This document shows, in pieces, positions 37,218 to 50,854 of a stretch of DNA of 64,000 nucleotides; within the stretch, counting starts at the first letter, position 1, and every line of letters starts with the position of its first letter. The notes under the pieces were generated by a model that saw only the letters and a list, made by a program, of their open reading frames with translations, searched no databases and was not told the origin of the DNA. Location of the stretch: NCBI GenBank assembly GCA_030159075.1, contig BROG01000029.1, positions 1,016,501-1,080,500 of the forward strand, in the 5' to 3' direction. This DNA is from Atrina japonica (Eukaryota > Mollusca > Bivalvia > Pterioida > Pinnidae). The translations under genes were made by a program, and so were the position numbers.

Positions 37218-39755
37218 GTATATAAAGTTCATGTAATATTTTACACTGTAAACAGTATCTTGTCCGACATCCGAAGAAAACTATAACGATCCCTCAATCT
37301 GTTACGTTCATGAAATGGTCATTATTAAATTTATGTACATTTAATACAATGTTCCAATGAATCGTTCCAATAGCACAAAAGGCAAACAGATTAAACGTTT
37401 GGGATTTTGTGAACTATATTCTAGAAACTTTCCAATATTCATCAAGGGAAACAATTGTTTCTCATGGGAGTTAAGTGTGGATAACATAATAAACTCATCA
37501 AAAGTAATTACAATTTGATCGTATTCGAAATTGCAAAACTATTGATTTATTCGACCGAAGGTTGACGTTCATATGGACAAAATAGCGAATATGCAATGGC
37601 TCCGGTTATATTACTGTCAGATGATAGGTAAGGTTTTTTCTCTTTGTCTGCCTGTCTGTATCTCTCTTTTCTCTCTATCTTTCTCATACAAAATGTAATA
37701 CAAACATAAAATTCAAACACAAATATTATTGCAGCAAATTCACATATTTCTGAGAAAGTAAGAAATTCAATAGAGTCGATGTAATTTATTAAATATCTTT
37801 ATCTGTGTATATAGAAAACCAAGATAAATTAACGAGCTATATCTAATGTTTAACATATTTGTTGGGTTCATAACTGGAAATAACTAGCTTCAACTGAACA
37901 AAAGTTACAAAAATTAGTCAAACCTGGTTTTTCCCCAGAAAACATTGTACAATTCAGTATGAGATCATTTTTGTGGGTTGAAAGATTGCGATTCTGATAT
38001 AGTCTTTTCTTTATATGGCGCTTCACTAAAAGAAACATTTCATTTTCGATAGTTGTCGTAAAATCGTCAATACTTTTTGAATATAGGTTAAATCTAATGT
38101 TCAAACCTGGACTGAGAACTTATAGTAAAACAGGGGAGTATTTAATCCCCTTTATCACCTTATCACACCTATTGAATTTCCGGAGAATCAATCGGGTACA
38201 TAGTTCTCCTGAGCATCTAGCTTATCTCACACATTGAATTTCCGTAGGATCAGTGGGGTACATAGTCCTCCTTATCACCTTTTCTCACCAAATGAATTTC
38301 TGCAGTCCGCCTTATCTCATCTGTTGAATTTCCGGAGGATCATAGTTCTCCTGAGCACCTTATCTCTCCCATTGAATTTCCCGAGGATATGTCCAACATG
38401 GTAGTTATATCTTGTTTAAAGATTGTAAGACTCTATAGCCATGTTCATGTGTTTTACGTGTTAAAATTGTTTTGGTCTTAATAAAGGACTAATGCTACAC
38501 ATTTGGACTATAAAGTTTTAGATACTGATGATAAGAACTGCTCTTTTTTTAGATATGATGTATAACAATTTAGGTTTTTCTACCAATGGATCTTACTGCT
38601 TTAGCTGAAACAAATTAAAATTAAATAAAGCTAAACGCACCTCTTGGTTACTTTTATATTTGAGGAAATGGTTATATAAAATAAACACACATTTATTTAA
38701 AAATTTAACCGGAAGTTGATAACACGGTGTACAAATAGAATGAGATCGATGTTCACTTTGGTGTATGAGAAACACAATGATTTGTACACTCATTTCTTAA
38801 CATTATAATGTGACGCCCGGTCGATCATAGGATTGGACAGGAAATATGTCAGTTGGAACTTGTAGGCTTTCACTGGGTAATCTGGTTACCACCTACACTA
38901 AGCAATAAAAGTTGTAAAATAAATAACATTGATATTCAGTTAACTATTATTGCGTGTGTTTAAGTTTGGTTATATAAATACAACATTTCTAATTCAAACA
39001 ACGTAATGAATCTATAATTGACTTTTAGATCTATTTAAAAACTGTATCATCTTGATGAAGGTAACCTGAACAGAATAAGAAGTACAAATTACGAATATTT
39101 CTTTTAATAGAATAACAAACTTCATTTTACTCAAATGCCCTCTTTGAGTTGACCTCATTTTTCTAAATTAGATTGCATTAGTGATTTGATGAGATATATC
39201 TAAATAGGAATCAGTTACATTCTACCTAATTTTTATAACAAGAGACATTTTGATAACAATTTTTTCTATTATTCTGAATGTAAAATGATTTGATACTTTT
39301 AATGCTTTGATTCACTATCTAAGTAAATTTTCATCTAAAATTATGCATCAATTATCCTTGTTTAGTTTGGCAATTTAACGCTGATTTAGAAGTAAACTGA
39401 ACCGTAACTCAGCACCAAAGGACTGTGTTGTTTGCATATTAATATTCAACTTCAGATGACCTTTTGGAAATGCTAGTTGATTCAGTATCAAACAGATGTC
39501 TTTCTTAGTGCCATTTATTTTCAGTCAAACGTCATTATCTAAAACCAATTATATTATCGTTAAAATTTACGATTTTATTTGTTACAAAACGCATACAACA
39601 GAAATAGTATCAATGATAACAACGACGACACAATAAGATTAAAATTATAATGATTCAACTAAACGGTATATTTTTAACTAGATCCTAATCGTTAACGAGC
39701 GGATACGATAAATATGGAATTTAACCCTTCATATCTGTTTTAATATTGAGTTATA
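37215..39755. other. No recognisable gene apart from the minisatellite at 38143
   Basis: AT-rich; frames up to 78 codons without motifs. Confidence 0.5.
38143..38395. repeat. Decayed minisatellite, about 50-65 bp unit
   Basis: Four or five units share ATTGAATTTCCGGAGGATCA, a GGGTACATAGTTCTCCTGAG block and CACCTTATCTCACC. Units start near 38172, 38234, 38292 (shortened), 38323 and 38372. Several units have internal deletions. Confidence 0.7.
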
Positions 39756-40195
39756 TTTAACAATAGAACGCTTATCAGAGTGCATTTATTTTCAATATGG
39801 ATGCCGTTTAAGTGACAAATAAATAGAATGGCGTCCGTTAGGGCACTATGAACATTTATCTGTCACCCAAACGGCACTCATTTTGACAATAAATGCACTT
39901 TGACCGATGTTATATTTACATATCATAGTTTTCAAATTGAAAAAAAATATGATTAAATCGAACATCCCGCCTTATACGTGATCGGTCTCATTATAATGGA
40001 ACAGCGAAGTTCAAGGTAGAACATTAAAGTATAGAGATTTTGAATGAAATATATCTTGGTGTGACGTTACGTTATGTATAAAGTTAGATCATAGTGTAAC
40101 GTCATATGAAGAACTTCATTTATAGCCGATAGGAACGCCATCTAGTTTAACACTGAGTCTTTGGGAGACTGTTGCGGGAAATGTAAATATTGATA
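39756..40195 (+). repeat. Hairpin-bearing element, family R2, longest copy
   Basis: Left arm AACGCTTATCAGAGTGCATT, GATGCCGTTTAAGTGACA; right arm TGTCACCCAAACGGCACTCA, TGACAATAAATGCACTTTGA: an imperfect inverted repeat with arms of about 60-70 bases. The body follows with TCCCGCCTTATACGTGATCG, GTCTCATTATAATGGAACAG, CGAAGTTCAAGGTAGAACAT and CATCTAGTTTAACACTGAGT, ending near TGTTGCGGGAAATGTAAATA. It is non-coding, and I do not recognise the family. Confidence 0.75.
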
Positions 40196-40737
40196 AATAT
40201 ATTGCATTTCGATAACCATAGGAAATGAACCACATGAACAGACAATAAATCTTATTTGCATGGAAAACAGAACAATTAAATTATACTAAACAGACACATA
40301 AAAGTGTAAAGTATAACCACCAATGTTATTTATTAGAGAAGTTTCGTATCATAACTAAGGATGTTCCCGTCGGATTATAGAACCAATTCTAAACTCACAA
40401 CAAGTTTAATCACCTCATCAGCTGTTTATTATAGACCATATTTAAGTCATTATACAGATGAAAGTACCAGTTTATGTAGCGGCTTATAATTTAGAACAGA
40501 AAGTCTAAGCATATGGTCTATAAACTTTTCACATAATTGCGTACCGTATTTTTACAAATATTATATAGAATAAAAAAGCTCATGTAATGTTCAAACACCC
40601 CAACAGAGGGCATGAACATAACAATATGGAATCAGACATTCATAATAGACCCTTTCACGTTAAATGCGGTCCTGTGACTTTGAGGGACAAAATGATGCAG
40701 ATACAAGAATAAACATAGACGCTGTTATAGTAACTGA

Positions 40738-40925
40738 TCATCATCATCATAACCATCATCACCATTATCATCATCATCGTCGCCGTCGTCGTCGTCATCA
40801 TCATCATCATCATCATTGTCGTCGTCGTCGTCATCATCATCATCACCATTACCATCATCATCATCATCATCATTACCATCATCATCACCATTATCATCAT
40901 TATCATCACCGTTATCATCATCACC
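40738..40925. repeat. (CAT/CGT)n trinucleotide array, interrupted
   Basis: ATC units with GTC clusters and ACC interruptions. The His-, Asp- and Met-rich open frames are artefacts. It resembles the array at 33367-33535. Confidence 0.95.
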
Positions 40926-43336
40926 AGCAGCAATAAAAGCAGCACCAACAACATCAAGGATATTCATGCTTTTTAAAGATCTTTAACAATGTTATTCTAG
41001 GTATCTTGCCTTTGTAATTTGAATACTTCTTTTTCACAACACACTATAACTTTCTTTCTATTTGACCGGTACAGATTATTCTATAATACAAAAAACATGA
41101 TTTGACGACACCCCTTTGCTTTCGTTGAATCCAGTGCATGACACACAGGAACACAGAATTATGCATTATATTTGTTAGAGGGGTAAAATACCATTTGAGT
41201 TGAAAGAGTATCATGTGGTTTGGAAGAATATATGATATTTGTTCTTTGTTTCTGTAAGTGCCATACATACGTGTTCGGAATTGTTACAAGCTGTTATATG
41301 CCAGCATGTTGCCTATTTCTGTAAGTCTGTATTAAGTCCATAAAATCTTGCCTATCTATAAACTAATGTTGGAGCTGGTAAATCACAGCTTGACATTATA
41401 CAGAAATAAATACACCTTGCCAGCTACTGACACTATACAACTTTCAACTGAGAAGTCTTTCATCATTCTCACTTTAAAGCGTTTAAACAACAATAAATAC
41501 ATCTAGCGGGAAATTGTAAAGTAACCGTTCCAAAATATGAATATAATGATATCATAATTGATTTCGAATCATCAATGCAATAGTCTAAGACGATAAAACA
41601 TTTATGTCATACAAAATGTTTATACTTTATTTTGCATTTACAGAATTTCATAGAAATGGATTTAGTTTCAGGAACTAATGTGCTTTATCCAATTAATATA
41701 TTTTCTACGGCAAAAACCTCTTAAATACGGCGATCATATGCCGTAATCACCATTATCGCTACTATCAGCAAACCACTCATTGGTTCCTTAGTGTGTAATA
41801 ATGTTGTATAATTCGTAGTCGTTTGAATGTTTTATACTTTGAATGAAATGTATATATCCATCTCGTTATGGATAATGTTGGAAAAATTGCTGTATATCGG
41901 CTACGGATGGTTACAAAATTGAAAACAATCAATTATCTGTAACATAACATAGATTGAGTAATAATTATATTTTAACAGACGCACTCTTTCTTTTCATAAG
42001 ATTCATCAGCATATGCTATATATCTGTACAAATATCAAGTCTTCAACAAAAGATTGAGATACTCGCGTACAGAAAAAAAACATTTTTATATTGTACACAG
42101 AGAAAATTTGGACTGAGTAAACTATCATAACTCGGGGGAAATATTTACAATCTGCATGCAATAATGAACAGTATGGAGTTGGTTTGTTCTACAACAAAAA
42201 CAAGTTATTGATCATAAAAATTTGAGGTAAATGCTCTTTAAACGTGCATAAGAAATAGAGCAGTTGTAAACATGTGTCCGCCTTTTAATAATGAATCATA
42301 ATTTGACTTAGTGTGTATGGTGCATCTGTAAACAACATGCCCCAGAGATAGTTACGTATATGAAATTTCACCATTGATAAAACATTTTGTATAAAGTAAT
42401 AAAGATAGATGACCTGAGTCTATCCCATTTTGGATAGCGCAATAAAGACCGATATTGATAGATAAACAGTAGATTTGACATCAAAACCTTTTCTCATTTT
42501 TACTTTAACACGAAATTTCAATAACGAAATATTGCCCTTTGATAGCGAAATGATTGAATTTCTTTCTGTTGATAAGGGTTCAAATCACTGTTTCAAACGC
42601 ATAACACACACAGACACACACAATATATATATATATATAATTTATTAGTTTAATGAAATGTTCTGACTGTGCCCATCAATATATTGTAAAAACTACTGAA
42701 GATTTTCTTCCTATCATGTAGAGAGTGATTAATATAATTGTTAAAGCCACCTGTTCGTTTACCCCTTGATTATTATCAGTTTTATAGCATTGTTGGTCGG
42801 TCTATGTCCAGTTATGTTGTCAAAATTACCACACTTCATATTTTCAAAGGGAAATCAAAATGGAGATGATGTGACGAAATCGAAAATTAGACTACCTTCC
42901 AAATCTCATTGATAACGGTAATAATGTCGCATATTTCCCGTGCATAAAACTAGCCATAAGCTTTATTGCATCCGTTACAGATTGTTAATTGCAAGCTGTT
43001 AAAATAAGCTTTAGTTTTGCTAGCTTCACTAGCTTTTCAATTCACATGTATGAGCAGAAATTACAGGAAAACTTTATCCTTTCTTTATCGTTTATTTGAC
43101 CTAAGGAACTGGATATAATGAAATGAAATGTCAGTTTGACATTTTCTTGAACTATCACAAAAATGTTCCGTCGATTGTCACGAAAGATCAATACTTTTTG
43201 TACTGTATTAGCATGTTCTGGAAAGTCGATCAACCAAAATAGGTATGTTATATATTTTACAATATTACTGACAGGTATAATTGACATTCAAAAGTATCTT
43301 ATTTCAATTACTTTAATTTACGTATATCAGGCATGG
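40926..43336. other. No recognisable gene
   Basis: AT-rich; a short CA/TA tract at 42607-42639. Overlapping frames on opposite strands at 43042-43405 are unrecognised. Confidence 0.5.
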
Positions 43337-43926
43337 AAGGTCGTATGGGTCAGAAACACGATGAACTTACGTGATGACCACTTTCATGTTAAATGTTACT
43401 TTTAACGCGTCGAAACTTACTATTTGCATGCAAGTAGTGACTTTTAACATGACAGAGGATATTCTAACGCGTTAGTCTTGGTTTTTTCATGCAAAAAAGA
43501 TTTTTAACGCGTAAGATGTGGAAAATTACGATATGAACTTACGTGATGAAATTAATCAATAAGAGGTCTCGTTTCGTTTAATTAGTAATGAAATGGCGCC
43601 CGATATCGTGAGGCATTTTCATCACAACAAAAAATTCATATTTTTTTAACATTCTGAATACATATCTTTACTCCCATAATATTGGTTCATTTGGTAAATA
43701 TCGGTGAATGAAATATGTTTTGCAGTTCATGAAATGGCATTTCCGAGATCATCGAAACACACTGTCATTTGGTCACATTTGCAAAAACGTCTTTCACGTT
43801 AAATTTTACTACTTGCATCCAAAAAGTATTATTTATCGCGTTAAAAGTTACGATTAAAAAGTGATTTTTAACGTGAAAGTGGTCATCACGCAAGTTCATC
43901 CGGCCGTTTGTGACCCAAATGACCTT
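43337..43926. mobile_element. Non-autonomous DNA transposon-like element with about 80 bp terminal inverted repeats
   Basis: Left end AAGGTCGTATGGGTCAGAAA, then ATGAACTTACGTGATGACCA and CTTTCATGTTAAA. The complement of the right end reads AAGGTCATTTGGGTCACAAA, then ATGAACTTGCGTGATGACCA and CTTTCACGTTAAA. Both arms continue with repeated TTTTAACGCG motifs (six or more). The interior has no long open frame. Target duplication is not clear (left flank CATGG, right flank TCATA). Confidence 0.75.
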
Positions 43927-44021
43927 TCATAATTAGGCTTCACACATTATTAAAATCACCAAATACCTTGTGGTCAATTTTAAGACACAGAAAATGAAAT
44001 TATAAAGCGAGTACAATAAGG

Positions 44022-44302
<281 letters not shown>

Positions 44303-44429
44303 TGTAGGTATAATTTGTTCCTTTATTAGTTGCCATAATGCTAGTAGCTACGAAGGTGGTGGAAATAATTATAGTAGCAGTATCAGTAGTAGTAGATAGC
44401 ATTTTCGAATCATTTTTTAAAGGTTTCAA

Positions 44430-44810
44430 AATGAATCTGTGGTAACATTTTCATTAAAACATTTTAAAAACTTTAAGAAACGTTTTTGAATGTTAGTGAA
44501 AAGTTTTTAAATGTTATAAAACATTTTAGTTTGATAGAAAAATTGACTGTTTACAAGTACTTTTTGTAACGTTTTAATGACGTTTTCAAAATAATTCTAT
44601 AGGATATTATGAAAAAACATTTATACGACGAAATAATGAAAATGTTTTTGAAATGTTTTTAAAAAAACATTTTAGTTTGCTAGAAAACATTGACTGTTAA
44701 TGGCGTTTCCAAAATCTTTCTATAAGCTATTGTGCAAAAACATTTCTATTACAAAACAATAAATATGTTTCAAAAATGTTTTTAAAACATATCAGTAGAA
44801 TAGTGTACAG
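44430..44810. repeat. Diverged tandem duplication, about 150 bp unit
   Basis: Two successive units share ACATTTTAGTTTGATAGAAA / ACATTTTAGTTTGCTAGAAA, TTGACTGTT, GGCGTTTCCAAAAT-like and TCTATAGGATATTATG / TCTATAAGCTATTGTG blocks. AAATGTTTTT and its complement recur throughout. Confidence 0.6.
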
Positions 44811-46118
44811 TACTAGACATGTCAAAATGTTTGTCATTGTATTATAAAATTGTCGGTGATTTTACATATATTTCAAAATTGATAGTTTTAAGTCTGGAGT
44901 AGGATATGAATTATACATAGATCTTGGAGTAAGCAGTATAGCTATGTTGCATAATAAATTTAAAAGGTCAGTTTAGTGTAATTAGGTCAATTCCTGTCAC
45001 AGCAGGATAACTTGATATCTTAGAAAGGACTGGTCAAGAATGTATAAGCATTACAGTTGCCTCCGCTCATTTTAAACATGGGTCAAAAAGGTCAACATAT
45101 CTGCAGTAGTTTAATCACATCACGACATTGTATACTAAATTTTCCTTCATTTAAAAGTAAAAATTTCAAAGTCTTTTTTTTCCAAGTGTAGTAATAATAA
45201 TTCCATAGTTTCATTTTCTTCGAGGTAGTGTTTCGCGTAGCGTCGAATGATCTACGTTAATTTTGACCTAAATGTTACTGCAAAATCATGCATTTATAAT
45301 AGTAATATGTTTGTACAGCGAGATATTATCCTTTTCCCATTGTCACCGTTTTCTTTAGATAAGGTTTTAGCCACCCCTACATCACTGTTACTGTTACATG
45401 TTCCTGTGTGTGTTTTTATATGTGCGTGTGCGTGAGTACATGTTATATGTGTGTCTGTGTGCTTGTGTGTGGTGTATGTGCACAAACCTAATGATGTAAA
45501 TATCAGCGTAGTTATTATTTAAAAACTCAAAAACCCGTACCACACCAGGTTTCATAATATTAACATCTGACGAAAAAAATGTTTACTTTTCTTTACTATA
45601 GCCATCTTTAACTGGCGGAATATTAACTACAGCTCTTCCACTGGAGTTCATATTAATCGTCATACTTGTTTTCAAGACTACATTTCACACAATTAAATAG
45701 ATTTTACATAGGTGTTAATATAATACTTGTACATTTTACCTGTATATTGTAAAAGTAATATAAAGATATCTACATCAATAGGCATGTCCGGAAGTATTCT
45801 GTATAGTCTATATATCATATCGTCATTGTGATATTGTTACCTGTCGTAGGATAAAATGTCCACTTACCAATGCTCGTTTCGTTAAGGTATGGTTATCTAG
45901 TTTTTAAACTGTACGTTAATATACTTGATAAAACATTTTAGATTAAATCAGTATTCGAAATATATATTGTACTATTATTATCATATTCAGGAAAACTTAA
46001 AACTGGTATAACTATAATACTTAAATGTGGTGTGGTTATATCCATGCCATACTTTCAGGCGCAATTACTATTCATGTTTATTGTTTATTCGTATATTTAC
46101 ATTCCAAGTCGTACTAGA

Positions 46119-46122
<4 letters not shown>
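44811..46122. other. No recognisable gene
   Basis: AT-rich, with a loose GT-rich stretch at 45400-45480. Confidence 0.5.

Positions 46123-46205
<83 letters not shown>
46123..46205. repeat. (TA)n microsatellite
   Basis: About 80 bases of pure TA. Confidence 0.97.
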
Positions 46206-46208
<3 letters not shown>

Positions 46209-47174
46209 AAACATATACATATACAAAAAATTAATTATTTAATATATGAGCGGGAATTTAGTTCAGAAGTATAGATAATTTTTTATTACGTATTTAGTTT
46301 GTTAGTAAGTTGAAGTTAGTCGTAAATCTATAAGCCTATCATAATATCTTGTTCTCTGTTAGTAGTCTGTGATGTTTTTGCGTCTACAGTCTGTGCGAAC
46401 TCACGTTGATTCATTCAATTATTCATTCTCCAATAACTATATAGATGCCGCGGTTACTGGAAAGTTGCTGCTGTTGTTTGTACACATCTGTAAATATCGC
46501 TCACGATCAGCGCGGGTGACGACAGAACACTACAACATTGTAATAATTGAACATTGATACATATAGTTTAGTATTCATTATCTCTTTTACATATGTGAGG
46601 CAATACAATCATTGATTCATTTACTTCAAGTTTTGTGGGTTTTGTATTCCGCTAATTTACAAGAAAAATATTCATCCGCGCGTGGTTGCATAAAATCTTC
46701 CAAGTGTTTATTAATTACAAAACGCCGTGGTGGATCACACACGTATATGATTGTTGTTTTGTGTTATTTACGTAATATCTGAGTATTAAGGTAATCGGTT
46801 GTCTATTTCTTGCAAAATGTGGACATAATCATGTTGATATTTGGGATTGTAATCACGTATAAAAAGGTAGGATTGTTTTCATGATTTCAGTTGTGGCCGT
46901 ATATGGACAAATATACTAAATATGTTTTGTTCTTGGTTTTTAATTTTAAAATATTCTAACACATATACATCAAACAATACTTTAACGTTGTATATTTTCT
47001 GATACAAATTACTCTTACACTCTAGGTTTATTGTTTATTAGTGTAATATCAAATATTTCAGTGAAAAAGAATTTCATTTAGAAACTTAATTTTCTGTCTA
47101 TACAAACATTTTATTTAACATAGTGGAGCTTGTTTATAATCATGTTTCGTAGAAATGAGCCAGCTATATTTTTA

Positions 47175-47176
<2 letters not shown>

Positions 47177-47268
<92 letters not shown>

Positions 47269-47360
47269 GCCCGCCCGTCTGTCCATCCGTCCATTCATCC
47301 ATCCATCGATCCGTTTAAACATACATACCTGCGTGCAGACATACGTAGGTGCATACATAC

Positions 47361-47439
<79 letters not shown>

Positions 47440-47487
47440 CAGACAGACAGAGACAGAGACAGAGAGACAGACAGAGACAGAGACAAA
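47177..47487. repeat. (CA)n at 47177-47267 and (GA)n/(GACA)n at 47362-47487
   Basis: Pure CA, a spacer with CCATCCATC-type tetranucleotides, then GA passing into GACAGA. The frames reading through them are artefacts. Confidence 0.96.
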
Positions 47488-48009
47488 GACAGAGAAATGT
47501 CTGTTTTCTGTTGTTGATTTTTACATATCAGTATTCATATTCCTATTGATTAAGAAAACACAGACGACATTCTTATCATTGTAATCACCAGATGAGAGAA
47601 TCATATTTGACATGAAGTTCTGTTTGTAAATCAATGGATATTTCCTTTAAAAGTAAAGTGTAAGATCAGAAGGATACACTAGTACTTGTCTATTTCAGTG
47701 ATTTAGAATTCTTATCAATATTTGCAATATAAATGTGAATTGCTTTCTGTGGCTGTCGCATGTATTACTATCAATATCAATCTCCCATCTTGCTAAATGA
47801 ACATCTGTGATATGTAGATATATGATTGTCTTCATTCATCAATTTTTTGATATACTTAAAAATCAAACTTAGTAAAACACCATTTTTCACACTTAAAATT
47901 CTCTGGGATAACTTATTTCAAAAGATATGCAAAAACTACACATATTCTTAAGAATATTCGTATCTTGTAGTGAATAAACCTTGAGATGAAAGCTTTGAAA
48001 TGTTCTTTT

Positions 48010-48095
48010 TAAAGTCTGGAATGACCCGGCAACGGGAATCGAAATGGAACCTTCCGCTTTGAGTCAAACGCTCTATACGCTACTATAGAATACTG
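48010..48095 (-). repeat. tRNA-like SINE head fragment
   Basis: Minus strand TAGCGTATAGAGCGTTTGAC (A-box-like) and TTTCGATTCCCGTTGCCGGG (B-box-like) at tRNA spacing. No SINE body is recognisable, and the fragment is too degraded for a tRNA gene. Confidence 0.45.
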
Positions 48096-48203
48096 AAATC
48101 GTCCACAACTACATTTAAGTTTGGAATCAGGATGTAATCTTTCCTTTTGCCTCTGGGCATCAAATTTGGTCTATGCTCGATAGTTACGTCCATTGAGCAG
48201 TGA

Positions 48204-48207
<4 letters not shown>

Positions 48208-48297
<90 letters not shown>
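48208..48297. repeat. (TA)n microsatellite
   Basis: About 90 bases of pure TA. Confidence 0.97.
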
Positions 48298-48298
<1 letters not shown>

Positions 48299-48514
48299 CG
48301 CATTTTTTCAATTTAACTTTGTTTCAGAAACGGTGATAACAACAGCCAGTAGCTGTTATTTTTATTATTTCAATACTAACGTTATCATTCATATAAGTAA
48401 TACCGTTTTTTTAAAATTTATCAACCGATCCTGAGATTGTTATCTTTTAACGTTAATTATTCTTAGGCAGTTTGAATAATATAGTTAAGTAAAAATTTGG
48501 AGCTTTAGTCGAAC

Positions 48515-48565
48515 CAATACCCCTGAGAAATTGTAGGTTTAACTCATTAATGTGAGCTCATTTTA
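48515..48565. repeat. R3 element fragment
   Basis: CTGAGAAATTGTAGGTTTAA then CTCATTAATGTGAGCTCATT matches the right terminus of the R3 foldback family. Confidence 0.4.
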
Positions 48566-48880
48566 CACAAGGCATTTGATTGATACATGTATTCGAGTAA
48601 TCAGACAATAAAATCATAACATTTGACCTGAGCTCCTCTTGAACGATGGATATAAGATTCAAATGTGAAAAGATGAACCATATCACGTTGTAAACTCTCA
48701 TTATCTTCGAATGACCTTGTTTTTCACAAGTAAAGGAATTTATACGGGTAATTTTAAATCTGTAAAATCCAGTTAGTCAAAATATTCGACAAAATACTCT
48801 TATGTTTTTTATCTTTTGAAAAAAATAATTCAAGTAAAAATATAAAAGTAATTCATTATTACAAGCAATTTGAAATTACA

Positions 48881-49285
48881 TTTAACGAATGAACGCTTGT
48901 CAGAGTGTATTTATTATCAATATGGTTGCCGTTTGGGCGACGGATAAGTAGAATAATGCCCGCTAGGTGATCTGACAAGCGTTCATTCGTTAAATTTACA
49001 TAGCATAGTTTTTTAATTAAGAAACAAACGAAAATGGAATCGAATACTCCGCCTTATACTTGATCAGTCTCATTATAATGGAACAGTGAAGTTCAACGTA
49101 TAACAGTAAAGTACATATTTTTTGGGGGGTGGGGGAATGAAATATCTTGGAATGACGTCGTGTTATGAATGAAGCTACAACATTGTGTGACGTCATATAA
49201 ACAATTATTCATAGCTTATATAAACGTCGTCTAGATTAACACTGAGTCTATGGGAGTCAGCTGCGGGAACTGTAAATATATTCTT
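48881..49285 (+). repeat. Hairpin-bearing element, family R2, deleted right arm
   Basis: Left arm AACGAATGAACGCTTGTCAG, GGTTGCCGTTTGGGCGACGG is complete. The right arm keeps only CTGACAAGCGTTCATTCGTT, so the inner 50 or so bases of that arm are gone. The body matches copy 39756-40195: ACTCCGCCTTATACTTGATC, AGTCTCATTATAATGGAACA, GTGAAGTTCAACGTATAACA, AACACTGAGTCTATGGGAGT. Two TGACGTC sites flank GTTATGAATGAAGC. Confidence 0.75.
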
Positions 49286-50854
49286 ATAATGTGCATAATA
49301 AGTCAAATTGTGGTTGTTAAGTGTATAATTAGTCATTTTTATACTTGATGTTTAAAACGTCTAACCAACAAATGATTATTTTGATCCGAACAACCCGTGT
49401 TTAGGTGAAAAAGAAATTGATAGAATTATTAACGGTTAATCAACGTATACGTATGTGTTTTATTACATATTCGTATTTGTTTCATACAAGTACCTTCATT
49501 ACATTAGATCAAAATGTTATAGGATCATCATGAACGAAGACTTTATTGAATTTATTTTTATGATTTGAAAAATATGAGTGTTAAATGTACGCGGTCCTGA
49601 TTTGCCAATTGAACAAATCGTTTCTAATATATATTTCTCCTCACGTTGTAAGCTTAGTAACACAACAACTAATGGCAGTGTAGTATTATTCAGTGTTATT
49701 GATTTGTCGACACGTGGTCATGTGATTACGTCACCGACAAACCATACTATAAATGTAAACATAATATATTTTCTGTCTATCCGCAGACTCTTGTCCACAG
49801 AGAAACGGTACTGCATGAAGAGGAAAAGGAATTTGCTTGATGACAATTGCGAATGTTCACCATACAACGTGATAGGTTGATGCTATTTGTACTTCTACAA
49901 GGTACACTGAAATGTCATTAAATGAATAGAGCAAGAGGGAATACCTTCAATTGGTGAAAGCCGGCAGTAAACCTGGACCGTGTTTATAAAATATTATTAC
50001 CTAAATTATGCTATAAATCATATTTATTGCTGCATTACCTTTGAATTGCATACCTGTGAACTACACGAAATAAAACTAAACTTTTGCGAAATAGTTTGAT
50101 TCACGGGCTTGAAGTTGTGGCTTGCAAAATATCATTCCAACAACAGTGCCATATTCGTTCTTTGTGAAATACTTGTCTACAGTCGTAATGGAACAATTTT
50201 GTTGATCTTTATACTCAAGCTAATGTCTGCTATATCTATAAACAATGTAAGCGGCAAGTACATGTAATGAAATATCATGGAGTTTGAGTGTTAATTATTG
50301 TTTATATAACTACTTTAGTAAGTAACATATCATCCAAAATCAGATATGAAAGTGAAACCTATTTTCGTTTCAATGAAATTTCATGATTGAATCGAAAGAT
50401 GTATAAACCGCTGATAATCGACATGTATATGATAATGAAATATTGTAAGAAAGTGTTCACTGTTTCGCATTTTGTTTGATGAAACGATGCCATATACCTT
50501 CATACAAAAGATATAACGTAACAAACGAGCTAAAGTTGACGTTGATAATTAAAGTCATACTAAAATAGAAACTTACGTTATCAGTTTAAAACGTTTAGTG
50601 CTTTGACGTCGTCTAAAAGGTAAATAAATGTTATTTTGAAAATAATTTACGGAGCGCTTGAACATAATGAGGTACATTAATGGAAGACATATTTCACAAG
50701 GCAAAGCACGCAATCCTAAAGAGTTGTATGATATTGTAAGTGATTACTTTTATTTTGAAATATCATATCAATGACTCAAAATTGTTAAATGTAACTTTGG
50801 TTGATGGAGCTTCGAAGATTTGTATTCTAATTCATCAAAGTGTAATAAATTCTA
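49286..50854. other. Region upstream of the serotonin receptor
   Basis: A 100-codon frame at 49578-49880 has no known motif but includes a less AT-rich segment near 49790-49870 that could be a 5' non-coding exon. Possible donor-like GTAAGT sites occur near 50736. I see no convincing TATA box, so the promoter is not located. Confidence 0.4.

Noticed and set aside
49578..49880. 100-codon frame upstream of the receptor as a separate gene
   Set aside because: No domain or signal peptide is recognisable. It may contain a non-coding 5' exon but cannot be supported as a protein.
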